NCBI GenBank assembly: GCA_963836425.1
Contig: CAWIJJ010000003.1
Coordinates: 505,070-569,069, forward strand
Direction of reading: 5' to 3'
DNA from: CAWIJJ01 sp963836425
Lineage (GTDB): Bacteria; Acidobacteriota; Terriglobia; Bryobacterales; Bryobacteraceae
Length of the DNA: 64,000 nucleotides
This document shows, piece by piece, positions 41,882-52,258 of this stretch (positions are counted from its first letter, which is position 1; each line of letters opens with the position of its first letter). A model generated the notes under the pieces. That model worked only from the letters and a program-made list of their open reading frames with translations, did no database searches and was not told the origin of the DNA. The position numbers and the translations under genes are program-made.

Positions 41882-44800
41882 TCAGAACCGGAATCGGGCC
41901 GACACGACCGAGTGACGCGCCTGTATCTGCGCCCCGCTGATCACGCCGAAACTCGAGTTAGTTTGTGCTCCGCTGTTGAAGTTGTAAGTCAGCGACGAGC
42001 TGGGATTGTTCGGATTGAAGTGGTTCAGCGTGTTGAACGACTCGTACCGCAGTTCCAGCCGGTAGCGCTCCGTGAACTGGAAGTCTTTGCCCACGGAGAG
42101 ATCCAGGTTGAACATTCCCGGGCCGTGGAAGAGCACCGGCGGCGTGTTGCCGATGCCGAGCGAGTCGATCGCCGGCAGCGAGAAGTTCGCGGAATTCAGG
42201 GCCCACTGCAGCTCGGGATCCTCGGTGGCCTTCGGGACCTGCCCGGCGGGCAGGAAGATGTCGTTGCCCATCTGGCAGCGGAACGGGATGCCGCCGGTCG
42301 GCGTGCCCGTCCAGTATCCGGCCGGAGCGCTTTGTGCCGAGCAACCGACCGAGAACGGATTGCCGGAATAAATAGCGCCGTTGCCGTTGACCTTCCATCC
42401 GTCCAGCACCTGCTTGGTGAAACCGTTGCTCCAGATGCGGCTCAACTGCGGCAGTTCGTAGCCGAAATTGAAGTTCACGGCGTGAGGACGATTGATCTCG
42501 CGCTTGCCCAGGCTGGTATCTACCCACTGGTTGAAGTCGTAGATCAGGGTCTTGGACCAGGTGTAGTTGAGGTTCCACTGGAGCCGCCCCACGCGGCGGT
42601 TCAACTGCAACTGGAGCGAGTTGTAGGAGCTGGTGTTCAGGTATGTCCAAAGCGGGATGCGGCCGTAGCCGGCGTAGCCCACCATGTTACGAATGAGGTT
42701 AGTCGAGTAGAACCCGCTGCTGCTGGTCGGATCGCGGAAGGCGGGATTGGCCCCGTTCTGCGGCGTCCAGGTCGTGTAAGGCGGTATGGCGTTGTAGTCG
42801 ATAGACTGCCCGTAGCCATGACGCAGGGCGTTGCCGACATAAGAAGCCTCCGCAATCAGTCCACGGGTGATTTCGTGTTGAATGCCGAAGCTCCAGTTAT
42901 AAGTGGTCTGAGTCTTCTGGTCCTGCGATCCGCCCAGCACGTTCTGCGGGGTGAAGTAAGTCTGCGCGCTGGCCAGGTTGGCGAAGTTAGTGTACAGAAT
43001 CACCGGTGCCTGGTAGTTCGGCGGCGCAGCCATGGGTCCGGTACCCGACCCGGTCGCGCCGATGCTGTCCACTGTCCAGTTGCGGCCCACGGTAATTCCG
43101 AATCCGCCGCGCAGGGCCGTCGTGCCGTTGCCGAAAACGTCCAGCGCGAACCCGATGCGGGGGCCCAGTTGAATCGGCGGGACGTTGAAGAAGTGGCTGT
43201 CATACTGGTGGATGCCGGACCACGGGATGCCGCCGGCGGGGTATGAGGCGGTGTCGAACGTCCCCTGCCGCACGTACGGGAATACCGTGCCGGTCACCGG
43301 GTTGATCGCCGCCTTCTGGCCATTCACCCTGGCTGGGTAGATGAGTTGTCCCGATTTGGAGGCATCATACTCCTCCTGGCGGAAGAAGCCGAGCGTCGCG
43401 CCGGCCGAGTACAGGTCGCCCACGCGGTGGAACCGCAGCCCGCCGTCCAGCGTCAGGCGGCGGTTGACTTTCCAGGTATCCTGCGCGAACCATTCGATCT
43501 GCGTGTAACGGGCGTGATTGATCTGTTTCTTGTTATCGTCCCCGTAGGCGAAGATACTGCCGAGCAGCGCGTTCGAGTAAGGGTATCCCGAGTCCAGCGC
43601 GGCGGCGCGGTCCGAACCGAAATAGTAAGTGCCCGCCGTGTTGAACGTCGAGTAAACGCTCACGTTGCGCGCCATGCGCTCGATGTAGATGCCGGCCTTC
43701 ACGGTATGACTGTTCTTGACCCAGGTCATCTTATCCGTGATCGACTGCACCATGTCGGTTCCAAGGAATGGCCAGCGGCTATCGTGACCGAAGGTGGGAG
43801 CGCCCGAGATGCCCTGCCCGGAAGATTGCGCGCTGAATCCCGAGGGGAATCCGAAGTTGACCTGCGGCAGCAGGTTGAGTACGTTGCTGGCCGCGAAAAT
43901 GCGGGGCAGCGCGATCGGTTGTCCGTTCGAATCCTTGAGCGGCAGCAGGTTGTCTTCGTACTTCTTGGTGCCGCCCGTGGCCGTCGAATCCACCTGGTCG
44001 ATCGGGTTCACGCCCTGCTTCCCGCGCGTCACGCCGTAAGTGAATTCGTTGATCAGGTTCGGGGAGAACGTATATACCGCCGTGCCCACGGCGCCCGCCG
44101 CCTGCACGTGATAGCTGTGTTCGAACTGTCCCCAGCGGCCGCCCGCGGGTCCCACCGTGCCGGCATAACCGTCCACCGCCTGGTAGTCCTGCAACAGGCG
44201 GACGAACGTCTGTAGCTTCGGGCTCACGTTGTAGTCCACGCGCAGGATCTTGTCCTCGTTCGGCCTCGACTGCGGAAGAATGGCGCGGAAGTTGTATCGC
44301 CGCTGTCCCGTCGGGTCCAGGTTCAGGCCCAGCGGATCCGGCAGCGGAAACAGGTTCAGCATCGCCAGCCCGGCCGCATTGATCCGGCCGGCGGGAATCT
44401 TGTTGTCCGGGAACGGAGCTTGCGTCACCGGATCGTAGATCGGAATCAGCTTGCCCTGCGTCGTGACGCTCTGCGAGAAGTCGCCCGCCCGTTCGAGCGC
44501 GGTGGGCATGGTGAACGTGTTGTTGATCGTGTTCTTGTTGCGAAGGTAATCCCAGGAGAAAAAGAAGAACAGCTTGGTGCGGCTGCTGTTGAAACGCGTC
44601 CCCGGGATAATCAGCGGACCGCCGATGGTGCCGCCCGGATTCTGGTAGCGGTATTTCGATTTCGCAACGCCGAGCTTGTTGTTGAACCACTCGTTGGCGT
44701 TGAACATTTCATGGCGCAGGTAGTAATAGGCCGACCCGTGAAACTGCGACGAGCCGCTCTTCGTGCTGAACGTCAACTGTCCGCCGGTGCGCCCTCCGTA

Positions 44801-45493
44801 CTCCGCCGTGTAATTGGAAACCAGCAGCTTGACCTCGCCGATCGCGTCCACGCTGGGTGCGATGTAACCGGGGTTGAGGTTGCCGGAATCCTGGCTCGCG
44901 GCGCCATCCAGGTTCAGGATCACCTGTCCCGTCCGGCCGCCGTTGATCGCCGGGATGCCGCCGCCCGACCAGCCGCGAAAGTCGCTCGACGACGTCGTTT
45001 GCACGCCGGGCAGCGTCATGATCAGCGATAGCGGGTTGCGGCCGCGCGTCGGCGTGTCTTCGATCTGCCGCAGGTTGATGGCGACGGAGCGGTCCGAACT
45101 GTCGGTGGCCACGTGCACCGTGGATGCTTCCACCGTCACCGTGCTGGTCACATCGCCGAGTTGCATTTTGATCTCGTGCAGGTCCACCCTCTCCTGCGAA
45201 CTGACGTTGATGGCCTTCTGGTCATAGGCCTTGAACCCGGGTTGACTTACATGCAGGCTATACGCGCCGGGCACCAGGCCGGTGAAGATGAAGGATCCTC
45301 TGGGCCCGGTGACGAAACTGCGGGTCTGTTGGGAAAGGTCGTGCGTCAACTGAACGGCCGCGCCTGGGATGATTGAGCCGGACACATCCGTTACGGTTCC
45401 TGAAATTTGTCCGGTAACGCTCTGCGCCCGGGCAACCGGCAGCGCAATCCACAGCACGGTGGAAAACAGAGCAGCAATGAAACTCTTGTTCAT
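41882..45493 (-). CDS. TonB-dependent receptor, Oar-like, with carboxypeptidase-regulatory-like N-terminus
   Basis: 1203 residues from ATG 45493, preceded by GGGGAGA; the frame extends to 45706 but without a signal. A signal peptide (ALFSTVLWIALPVARAQ) leads into the domain GQISGTVTDVSGSIIPGAAV..., a CarboxypepD_reg-like beta-sandwich. Then come the plug (LPGVQTTSSSDFRGWSGGG) and a large beta-barrel ending in the aromatic residue Phe (VVSARFRF). No TonB box is obvious. Receptors of this kind are very abundant in Acidobacteria and are thought to take up large carbohydrates or glycopeptides. It is divergent from the second ABC permease gene. Substrate unknown. Confidence 0.93.
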   Translation of the reverse strand: MNKSFIAALFSTVLWIALPVARAQSVTGQISGTVTDVSGSIIPGAAVQLTHDLSQQTRSFVTGPRGSFIFTGLVPGAYSLHVSQPGFKAYDQKAINVSSQERVDLHEIKMQLGDVTSTVTVEASTVHVATDSSDRSVAINLRQIEDTPTRGRNPLSLIMTLPGVQTTSSSDFRGWSGGGIPAINGGRTGQVILNLDGAASQDSGNLNPGYIAPSVDAIGEVKLLVSNYTAEYGGRTGGQLTFSTKSGSSQFHGSAYYYLRHEMFNANEWFNNKLGVAKSKYRYQNPGGTIGGPLIIPGTRFNSSRTKLFFFFSWDYLRNKNTINNTFTMPTALERAGDFSQSVTTQGKLIPIYDPVTQAPFPDNKIPAGRINAAGLAMLNLFPLPDPLGLNLDPTGQRRYNFRAILPQSRPNEDKILRVDYNVSPKLQTFVRLLQDYQAVDGYAGTVGPAGGRWGQFEHSYHVQAAGAVGTAVYTFSPNLINEFTYGVTRGKQGVNPIDQVDSTATGGTKKYEDNLLPLKDSNGQPIALPRIFAASNVLNLLPQVNFGFPSGFSAQSSGQGISGAPTFGHDSRWPFLGTDMVQSITDKMTWVKNSHTVKAGIYIERMARNVSVYSTFNTAGTYYFGSDRAAALDSGYPYSNALLGSIFAYGDDNKKQINHARYTQIEWFAQDTWKVNRRLTLDGGLRFHRVGDLYSAGATLGFFRQEEYDASKSGQLIYPARVNGQKAAINPVTGTVFPYVRQGTFDTASYPAGGIPWSGIHQYDSHFFNVPPIQLGPRIGFALDVFGNGTTALRGGFGITVGRNWTVDSIGATGSGTGPMAAPPNYQAPVILYTNFANLASAQTYFTPQNVLGGSQDQKTQTTYNWSFGIQHEITRGLIAEASYVGNALRHGYGQSIDYNAIPPYTTWTPQNGANPAFRDPTSSSGFYSTNLIRNMVGYAGYGRIPLWTYLNTSSYNSLQLQLNRRVGRLQWNLNYTWSKTLIYDFNQWVDTSLGKREINRPHAVNFNFGYELPQLSRIWSNGFTKQVLDGWKVNGNGAIYSGNPFSVGCSAQSAPAGYWTGTPTGGIPFRCQMGNDIFLPAGQVPKATEDPELQWALNSANFSLPAIDSLGIGNTPPVLFHGPGMFNLDLSVGKDFQFTERYRLELRYESFNTLNHFNPNNPSSSLTYNFNSGAQTNSSFGVISGAQIQARHSVVSARFRF

Positions 45494-45879
45494 CAGCGTT
45501 CTCCCCAAAAACGTTCGAAGTGACTGGCGCGTCCCAGGGCAGAGCAATCCTCTGGGCCTTTGGGCCTTTTGTAACGTTTCAAGAACCCCTCGGAAACAGC
45601 ACGTGAGACGCAACAGCGATGGGTACGAGTATGATCGCCAGCAGCACGGCGGACCATCCCTCAATGCCTGTAAAAGTTTCCTACAAATACAGGAAGCACG
45701 CCCCACATCGGTTCAGCGCTAACAAAATGTGCGATTTACACCCGGCTGGTCCGGCAGTCCTGATACGGCGGACCCCTCTTGTACTGGGGCACCGGCATCG
45801 AAGGGGCTAACGAGCGGGGTGGATGCGCGTCTAAACAGAGTTTGGCATCCTGAATAAGATTTGGAGGATCGCCCCTACG
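45494..45879. other. 386-bp divergent intergenic region between TonB receptor and ABC permease
   Basis: It holds the leader regions of two divergent genes: GGGGAGA for the receptor near 45500 and GGAGG 13 nt before ATG 45880 for the permease. A GGGCCTTTGGGCC palindrome lies near 45558-45570. Only short ORFs are present, without ribosome binding sites. I saw no recognisable promoter consensus. Confidence 0.5.
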
Positions 45880-48361
45880 ATGGGATTCATTCCGCAGGAC
45901 CTGAGATACGCATTGCGCAACCTGCGCCGGGCGCCTGGTTTCGCGCTCGTGGCGGCAGCCACCCTCGCGGTTGGAATCGGCGCGAACGCGGCCATCTTCA
46001 GCGTCGTGAACGCCATTCTGCTCAACCCGCTCCCCTTCGCACAGCCGGACCGGCTGGTGCGGCTGTATGAATCGGAAGCAGCGCCCGGCAAATATCCCTT
46101 CGCGGGCCCTGACTTCGTCGATTGGAAGGCGCAAAATCACACCTTCGACGACATGGCGCTCTTCGGCTGGCCGCATGACATGAACCTCAGCGGCGGCTCC
46201 CGCCCCGACCACATCCTCGCCGTCCCCACGTCGGCCAACTATTTTTCCATCCTCGGCGCCAGGCCCATGCTCGGCAGGACCTGGGCCGCCGGCGACGACC
46301 AGCCCGGAAAAGGCGACGTCGCCGTGCTCAGCTACGCTCTCTGGAACAGCCGCTTCGCCGGCGATCGCCAGGCAGCCGGCAAAACCATCGAGCTCAACTC
46401 GCGCAAGTACACCGTGGTCGGCGTCATGCCGCCCGAATTCCGCTTCCCGCCCCAGGCGCAAATCTGGATCCCGCAGGACATGAGCCCGAACGGCCTCAAC
46501 CCCCGCGGCAACCACTGGGCCAGCGCCATCGGCAGGCTGAAGAAGGACGCCACCCTTGCCGCCGCGCAGACCGACCTCACGCAGATTGCGGCGAACCTCG
46601 AAAAAACCTACCCCGCTTCCAACCACAAGGTGGGCGCCATCGTCGTGCCGCTGCATGAGGACCTTGTGGGCAAATCGCGGGATTCGCTCCTGATGATGCT
46701 CTCCGCGGTCGGTCTGGTGCTCCTCATCGCCTGCGCCAACGTGGCCAACCTGCTGCTTTCCCGCGCCGTCGCCCGGCAGAAGGAAATGGCGGTGCGCAGC
46801 GCCGTGGGTGCCGGACGCTGGCGCCTCGTGCGGCAACTGCTCACCGAAAGCATGGTGCTGGCCGTGTGCGGAGGCGCCATGGGCCTGGCCCTCGCGTGGG
46901 CCATCCTCAAACTGTTTGCGGACGTCACCGGCGCCGGACTGCCGCGCTTCGCCGTCGCACGCCTCGACGGCACAGTGCTCGCCTTCGGAACGTCTTCTGG
47001 CCGCCATCACCGGGCTGGTATTCGGACTCTATCCCGCGCTCGCCACCTCGCGCCCCACCTTGCATGAGGAGTTGAAGGGCGGAGCCGGCAGTTCCGTCAG
47101 CCAGGGACGCCAGCGCCGCTTCACCAGCAACCTGCTGGTGATCTGCGAATTTGCCTTCTCCGTGCTGCTGCTGGCTTCGGCCGGCCTGCTGCTCAAGGAT
47201 TTTGTGCGCGTGCGCAACGCCGAAATCGGCACGCGTACCGAGGGCATTTGGACGGCCGCGGTGCAGTTGCCGGAGGCCAAATACGGCACGCCTGAACAGC
47301 GCTACGGTTTCGCGCAAGGTCTGCTCGCCGATGTGTCGGCGCTTCCCGGCGTCCAGTCCGCGGCCCTCACCGACCGCCTTCCGCTCGAGGGCGGCAGCAA
47401 CTATTTCATCAAGATTCGCGGACGCGTCAACGCCGCCCCCATGAGCGGCCCGCTCGTCGAACGCCACAACGTCACCACCGATTACTTCCGCGCCCTCGGC
47501 GTGAAGCTGGTGAAAGGCCGCCTGTTCAACGATGCCGACACTCAGGGCATGACCCAACGGCTGGCGCGTCTTCAGGCTGTTTTCGGCGACCCGAAGAAGC
47601 CGCCGACTCCCGAGCAGACCAACGCGCTCGTTTTCCCGACCGTGGTGAACGAAAGCATGGTGCGCGCCTTCTGGCCCAACGAGGATCCGCTTGGCAAAAT
47701 GTTTTCGAACGGCAACGACAACGGTCCCTGGCGCCAGATCATCGGAGTGGTGAGTGACGTGCGCCAGCGCGGCCTCACGGAGAAAGCGCGCCCGGAGGCG
47801 TACGATATTCTCGGGCCGTCCACCGGGTTTTTCATCGTGCTGCGCACTACGCTGCCGCCCGAGAGCCTCACCGCCGGAGTGCGCCGGACGCTCGAACGGA
47901 AAGATGCCGGCCTGCCTCTGTTTTCCGTGCGCACCATGCAGCAGGTGGTGTCGGATAACGCGCAGGGCAAGCGCTTTCTCAGTCTGCTGATCGGATCGTT
48001 CGCCGCGCTGGCGGCGCTGCTGGCGGCCATCGGCATGTACGGCGTGCTGTCCTACGCGGTCACCCAGCGCACGCGCGAAATGGGCATCCGCATGGCCCTG
48101 GGCGCGAGCCGCGGGCAGTTGCTCGGCGCCGTTCTGCGCGACGGTTTGCGCCTGGCCGTGCCCGGCTTCGCCATCGGAATCGCCGGCGCCCTCGCGGTGG
48201 GCCGCGTCATGGCCAGCCTGCTCAATGAGGTGCAGCCCCGCGACCCCGCGGTCCTCATCGCGACCTCCACGCTACTGGCCGTCGTGGCCCTGATCGCCTG
48301 CTACCTGCCCGCGCGCCGCGCCGCCGCTCTCGACCCCATCAGCGCCCTGCGCCACGACTGA
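45880..48361 (+). CDS. ABC transporter permease, MacB/FtsX type (ADOP family), frameshifted
   Basis: The first 370 or so residues run from ATG 45880 (QDLRYALRNLRRAPGF, LAVGIGANAAIFSVVNAILL), the rest continues in the +1 frame to TGA 48361; joined they give 826 residues, the size of the family. The joint is at FGT-LLAAITGLVFGLYPAL: the DNA has ACG TCTTCTG where ACG CTTCTG is expected, an extra T at 46993. The N-terminal MacB-like domain, the first FtsX repeat (LLIACANVANLLLSRAVARQ) and the last FtsX repeat (MYGVLSYAVTQRTREMG) are all intact. The second ADOP gene of the window. It is divergent from the TonB receptor and convergent with the M14 peptidase. Confidence 0.88.
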
Positions 48362-48368
48362 TTCCGCC

Positions 48369-51044
48369 TCACTGCTCCGCGCCGCCGCTCCGCGCATGCG
48401 CCGGACCGCGAAACACCGCGTTCAAAAACATCACGTTCATTCCGTCCAGCATGGCGCGGAAGTTCGGGTCTTGCGTGAACCCCACCACCACGCCCCGCCC
48501 CGACGTCGCCGCTACCGCCAGCGGCTTGAACGCCAGTTGCTTCCGGTTCTCGCTCCACAGGTAGCCGCTCGCCACCACCTTGTCCGCCGCATCGAAATAG
48601 GCCGCGTTCACTCCCTTGTCCGCCTTCACCGGCGAGTAGATCGCACGCCCTTCCAGCATCGCGTACACCGCGTCCCCCATCCCCGCCGTCAACCAGTGCT
48701 CCGGATGCAGCCGCGCCCGCACCAGCGCTCCCGGCGCGCTGTCCGGCAGTTCCGTCGTGGTGCGGATCAGCTTCTCGTAATCCGTAGCTGTCGCAATCGA
48801 CGTGCCCGGCACCCGCCCGTTCGTGCGCTCCGGCGGCTTCTTCTCCTCGGTCTCCCGCAGCCCGTTCTCCTGCACCAACTCGAGCAGCGCCACGTTCGTC
48901 GCCGTCAGGAAATTCACCGCGCTGCCCAGCGCCACCACCGTGCCGCCCGCCTGCACCCACGCCTTCAGCCGCGCAATCCCGCCTTCGCCCATTTGCGTCG
49001 CGTACGCGCCGCCCTCCGGCAGAATCAGCACCTGGAACCGCGCCAGTTCGGCCGACGCCATCTGCGAGGCGCGAATCGCCGTCACCGGATACCCGTATTG
49101 CCGCTCCAGTACGAAGCGCGTCGCGCCCGCCGACCCCGAGCCCGCCGGCGAGTCCCAAATCATCGCAATCGCCGGCCGTTTCACCGGCATCACGTACCGG
49201 CTGCCGAAGTTGACGCCTTCGTCCACCCATCCGCTGCTGGTGGCGTACACATCCGCGCCCGTTTCCCGCGCCAGCCGCGCCAGCCGGTCGCCCAGATCGT
49301 CCGGATTGCCCGTCACTTTGAAAATCAAACTGCCGGCCGGATACCGTACCCCGTTCTGCACGAAGGGCCGGTCGGTCGAATGCACCAGAATGTTTTCCCG
49401 CAGCGCGCCGGCGAGCAACCGCCCCGCCGCCGCCGAGCCCCACTGCGCCAGGTACGCCACCGACGCCTTGCCGCCCCGCAGTTCGCCCGGCTGCACGCGC
49501 AACGCCTTGGCCGCTTCGAAGCTGCCCTGCGCCGCGGCATCGCTCGCCACCGCCTCCACGTTGAACATCAGCGGCAGCGACCACGCCGTCACATCGTAGA
49601 TCTCGCTCCGCTGCCGCAGCTTGCGCCGCGCCTCTTCCGCTTCCACGAATTTCTCGTCCATCGGCGTCTGCGGATCCAGCAGCGTGCGGATCAACCGCTT
49701 GGAAGGCTGCGCCATCGGCACCACGTACGTGCCCGCCGCGTAATCGCGGTTGCCCGCGCGAAACGGCGCCGTCGCGCGCTTCACTTCGATCCCGTGATCC
49801 ACCAGAATCCCCGCCAGCTTATCGGTCGCCGCCGCATCCCGCCCCCGCGGCAGAATGTATTCCTTCACCGGCTCGGATGCGCCCTCCGCCACCGCCGTCG
49901 AGCGGTACTGGTAGAATCCCGTGAGCAGTTTCTCCCGGTTGGCCGCCGCCGCTTCCAACGTCGATACCGACGAGACGAAATGGTGCCGCACCGTATCCCG
50001 GAACGTCAGCAGCGTTTCGTCCGACCGCCGCAGCACCAGCCCGCGCACCGAAGCCTGCTCGTACGTCATTGCAATCGCCCCGTAATACAGCGGCCAGCTT
50101 GCCCCGTACCCCGGATAAAAAGCGTCGTAGTTCTCGCGCGTGAAGTAATCGAAGCCGTACTGGTCGAACCACTTCGCGTTGTTCTGCCCGAAAATCCTGA
50201 GCGCCTCGCGCTGCTCCTTTGTCAGGTTCGGATTGTAGGGATCGGACTCCGGGCTGAAGAAGTACGTGCTGTCGCCGCCCATCTCATGCAGGTCCACATA
50301 CACCAGCGGCAGCCACTCGCGCAGCACCTTCACCTGGTTCAAAATCTCCGGCTGCGTGAGCGCGATCCAATCGCGATTCAAATCGAAAAGATAGTGATTG
50401 ACCCGGCCTCCCGGCCACGGCTCCTGGTGCTCGGCCGATACCGGGCTCGCGTCCGGCTCCAGGCCGCGCGCCTGCTCGAAGTAATTCACGAACCGGTCGC
50501 GCCCGTCCGGGTTCTGCACCGGGTCGATCAGCACCAGCACGTTCTCGAGAATCCCGTCCACCGTCTTGCTGCCCCGCGCCGCCAGCAGGTGATACGCCGT
50601 CAGCAGCGCCGCATCGGGCGAGGAGATCTCGTTGCCGTGCACGCCGTAGGAAAGCCACACCACCGCCGGCAGCCCGGTCATCAGCCGCCGCGCTTCCGCC
50701 TCGGGCGTCTTCCGCGGGTCCGCAATGCGCTGCATGCTCGCCCGTATCTCCCCCAGGCGCCGCAGATTCGCCTCGCTCCCTACCGCCGCGAAAACCAGTT
50801 TCCGCCCCTCCCACGTCTGCCCGTAATCGAACATCTTCATGCGCGTGGGATTCGCCGCCGCCAGCGCTTCCATGTAGCGGACCACGCCGGCATAGCTGCT
50901 GACTTTATCGCCCGGTTCGTACCCGAGCACCTGCTGAAACGTCGGAACCTTCGCATCGTACGAGGTTCCCGGCCAGAACTCGAACGGTTTTTGAGCGAAC
51001 AGCGGCGCAAGCGAGAGCACCGCCACCACGAATTTGCGGACCAT
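48369..51044 (-). CDS. Secreted M14-family zinc carboxypeptidase
   Basis: 891 residues from ATG 51044, which gives a signal peptide (FVVAVLSLAPLFAQ); the open frame reaches 51860 only as a shadow. The peptidase domain occupies roughly residues 30-400. WLSYGVHGNEISSPDA gives the HxxE zinc pair and YVDLHEMGG the third His. The later RFVNYFEQARGLEPD, NHYLFDLNRDW and EQASVRG segments belong to the substrate-side region. The C-terminal part, about 450 residues, includes a DJ-1/glutamine-amidotransferase-like segment (FQVLILPEGG). It probably trims peptides in the periplasm or outside the cell. It is convergent with the ABC permease gene; the PPIase gene lies 20 bp upstream in the same orientation. 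Confidence 0.9.
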   Translation of the reverse strand: MVRKFVVAVLSLAPLFAQKPFEFWPGTSYDAKVPTFQQVLGYEPGDKVSSYAGVVRYMEALAAANPTRMKMFDYGQTWEGRKLVFAAVGSEANLRRLGEIRASMQRIADPRKTPEAEARRLMTGLPAVVWLSYGVHGNEISSPDAALLTAYHLLAARGSKTVDGILENVLVLIDPVQNPDGRDRFVNYFEQARGLEPDASPVSAEHQEPWPGGRVNHYLFDLNRDWIALTQPEILNQVKVLREWLPLVYVDLHEMGGDSTYFFSPESDPYNPNLTKEQREALRIFGQNNAKWFDQYGFDYFTRENYDAFYPGYGASWPLYYGAIAMTYEQASVRGLVLRRSDETLLTFRDTVRHHFVSSVSTLEAAAANREKLLTGFYQYRSTAVAEGASEPVKEYILPRGRDAAATDKLAGILVDHGIEVKRATAPFRAGNRDYAAGTYVVPMAQPSKRLIRTLLDPQTPMDEKFVEAEEARRKLRQRSEIYDVTAWSLPLMFNVEAVASDAAAQGSFEAAKALRVQPGELRGGKASVAYLAQWGSAAAGRLLAGALRENILVHSTDRPFVQNGVRYPAGSLIFKVTGNPDDLGDRLARLARETGADVYATSSGWVDEGVNFGSRYVMPVKRPAIAMIWDSPAGSGSAGATRFVLERQYGYPVTAIRASQMASAELARFQVLILPEGGAYATQMGEGGIARLKAWVQAGGTVVALGSAVNFLTATNVALLELVQENGLRETEEKKPPERTNGRVPGTSIATATDYEKLIRTTTELPDSAPGALVRARLHPEHWLTAGMGDAVYAMLEGRAIYSPVKADKGVNAAYFDAADKVVASGYLWSENRKQLAFKPLAVAATSGRGVVVGFTQDPNFRAMLDGMNVMFLNAVFRGPAHARSGGAEQ

Positions 51045-51064
51045 GCCCCGGATTGTAACCGACC

Positions 51065-52123
51065 TCACTCGATCGTGGCTTCCACCACCTCCAGCCTCCG
51101 CCGCGGCTTCTCCCCGTCCACCTCTTCTTTTTCGAATGCCGCCAGCACGTCCATCCCGTCCACAATCCGCCCGAACGCCGTATATTGCCCGTCCAGGTGG
51201 GGCGCCGCCGCCAGCATCAGGAAGAACGATGTCGTGGCCGAGTCCGGTTCCTCGCCTCGCGCCATGGAGACGATGCCGCGCACGTGCTTCACATCGCTGC
51301 GGAACTCCGGCTTGAGATTCCGTACCCACCGGTCCGCCGGATGGCCCGCGCCGTCCGGACGCGTGTCCCCCATTCCGCCCTGCACCACGAAATCCTTCGC
51401 GATGCGATGGAACGCGGTGTGGTTGTACCAGCCCGTCGAGACCAGCCGCAGGAAACTGCGCACGTGTTCCGGCGCCCACTCGGGCTCGGTCTGAATCTTG
51501 ATCGTCCCCAGCGTGGTCTTGAGCGCCACCACCTTGCGCAGCTCCGCCACTGTCGCGTTCAGGAACGGCTCCACTTTCTTTTTCTCGATCGTCACCTTCA
51601 GGATGCGCACCGGCTTTTCGGTGACGCCGTCCTTGTCCGCCGCCACGCGCGAGATCCGTTCCACCACGTCCATTCCTTCGTTCACCACGCCGAAGGCCGA
51701 GTACTTCCCGTCCAGCGGCGGCTGCGGAAAAACGCAGACAAAAAACTGGCTGCCATCGCTGTCCGGCTTGCCCGGAATGCTCACCGTGGAAACCACGCCC
51801 CGTTCGTGTTTGAGATCGCTGAATTCGGCCGGAAGCAGATTCAACCCGCCGCTGCCCCACAGGTTGCGCGGCGTGGCCGGATCCTTGAGCAGCGGATCGC
51901 CGCCCTGAATCATGCCGTTCGCCACCACGCGAAAAAACGCGCTGCCGTCGTAGTACCCTTCACTCGCCAGCTTCATGAACTGCGCCACGTGCTTCGGCGC
52001 TTTCTGCGGCGCAAACTCGAAGCGGAACGTCCCCATCTCGGTGGCCACCACGGCCTCCACCTCGCCGGGGGACTGGGCCTCAACGGCCATTACGCAAAAA
52101 AGCAGAAGAGTGAACCATCGCAT
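51065..52123 (-). CDS. Secreted peptidylprolyl isomerase with two cyclophilin domains
   Basis: 352 residues from ATG 52123, chosen for its signal peptide (WFTLLLFCVMAVEAQ). Two cyclophilin-type domains lie in tandem. Domain 1 (residues about 25-185) has FFRVVANGMIQGGDP and DGSQFFVCVFPQP. Domain 2 (about 200-350) has FHRIAKDFVVQGGMGD and SATTSFFLMLAAAPHLDGQYT. Both keep the F-R-x(4)-F/M-x-Q-G-G substrate face; the SQFF motif is SFF in domain 2. It catalyses cis-trans isomerisation of Xaa-Pro bonds in the periplasm. It precedes the M14 peptidase gene in the same orientation. Confidence 0.9.
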   Translation of the reverse strand: MRWFTLLLFCVMAVEAQSPGEVEAVVATEMGTFRFEFAPQKAPKHVAQFMKLASEGYYDGSAFFRVVANGMIQGGDPLLKDPATPRNLWGSGGLNLLPAEFSDLKHERGVVSTVSIPGKPDSDGSQFFVCVFPQPPLDGKYSAFGVVNEGMDVVERISRVAADKDGVTEKPVRILKVTIEKKKVEPFLNATVAELRKVVALKTTLGTIKIQTEPEWAPEHVRSFLRLVSTGWYNHTAFHRIAKDFVVQGGMGDTRPDGAGHPADRWVRNLKPEFRSDVKHVRGIVSMARGEEPDSATTSFFLMLAAAPHLDGQYTAFGRIVDGMDVLAAFEKEEVDGEKPRRRLEVVEATIE

Positions 52124-52258
52124 ACTTACTCGATATGTTAACCAACAGCCCACGCGCATGGGTCGAAACGTACGGATCCCGGCGCCCGCGCCCGCAGCTT
52201 GCGTCAGATTCGGTACGCCGATTGCACTCTTCACGGCTTGGAGGAGAAAGTGCGAACA

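Noticed and set aside
48396..51494. A 1032-codon open frame on the plus strand
   Set aside because: It is antisense to the M14 peptidase and PPIase genes, very rich in Arg, His and Pro, and has no ribosome binding site; long antisense frames are expected at this GC content.
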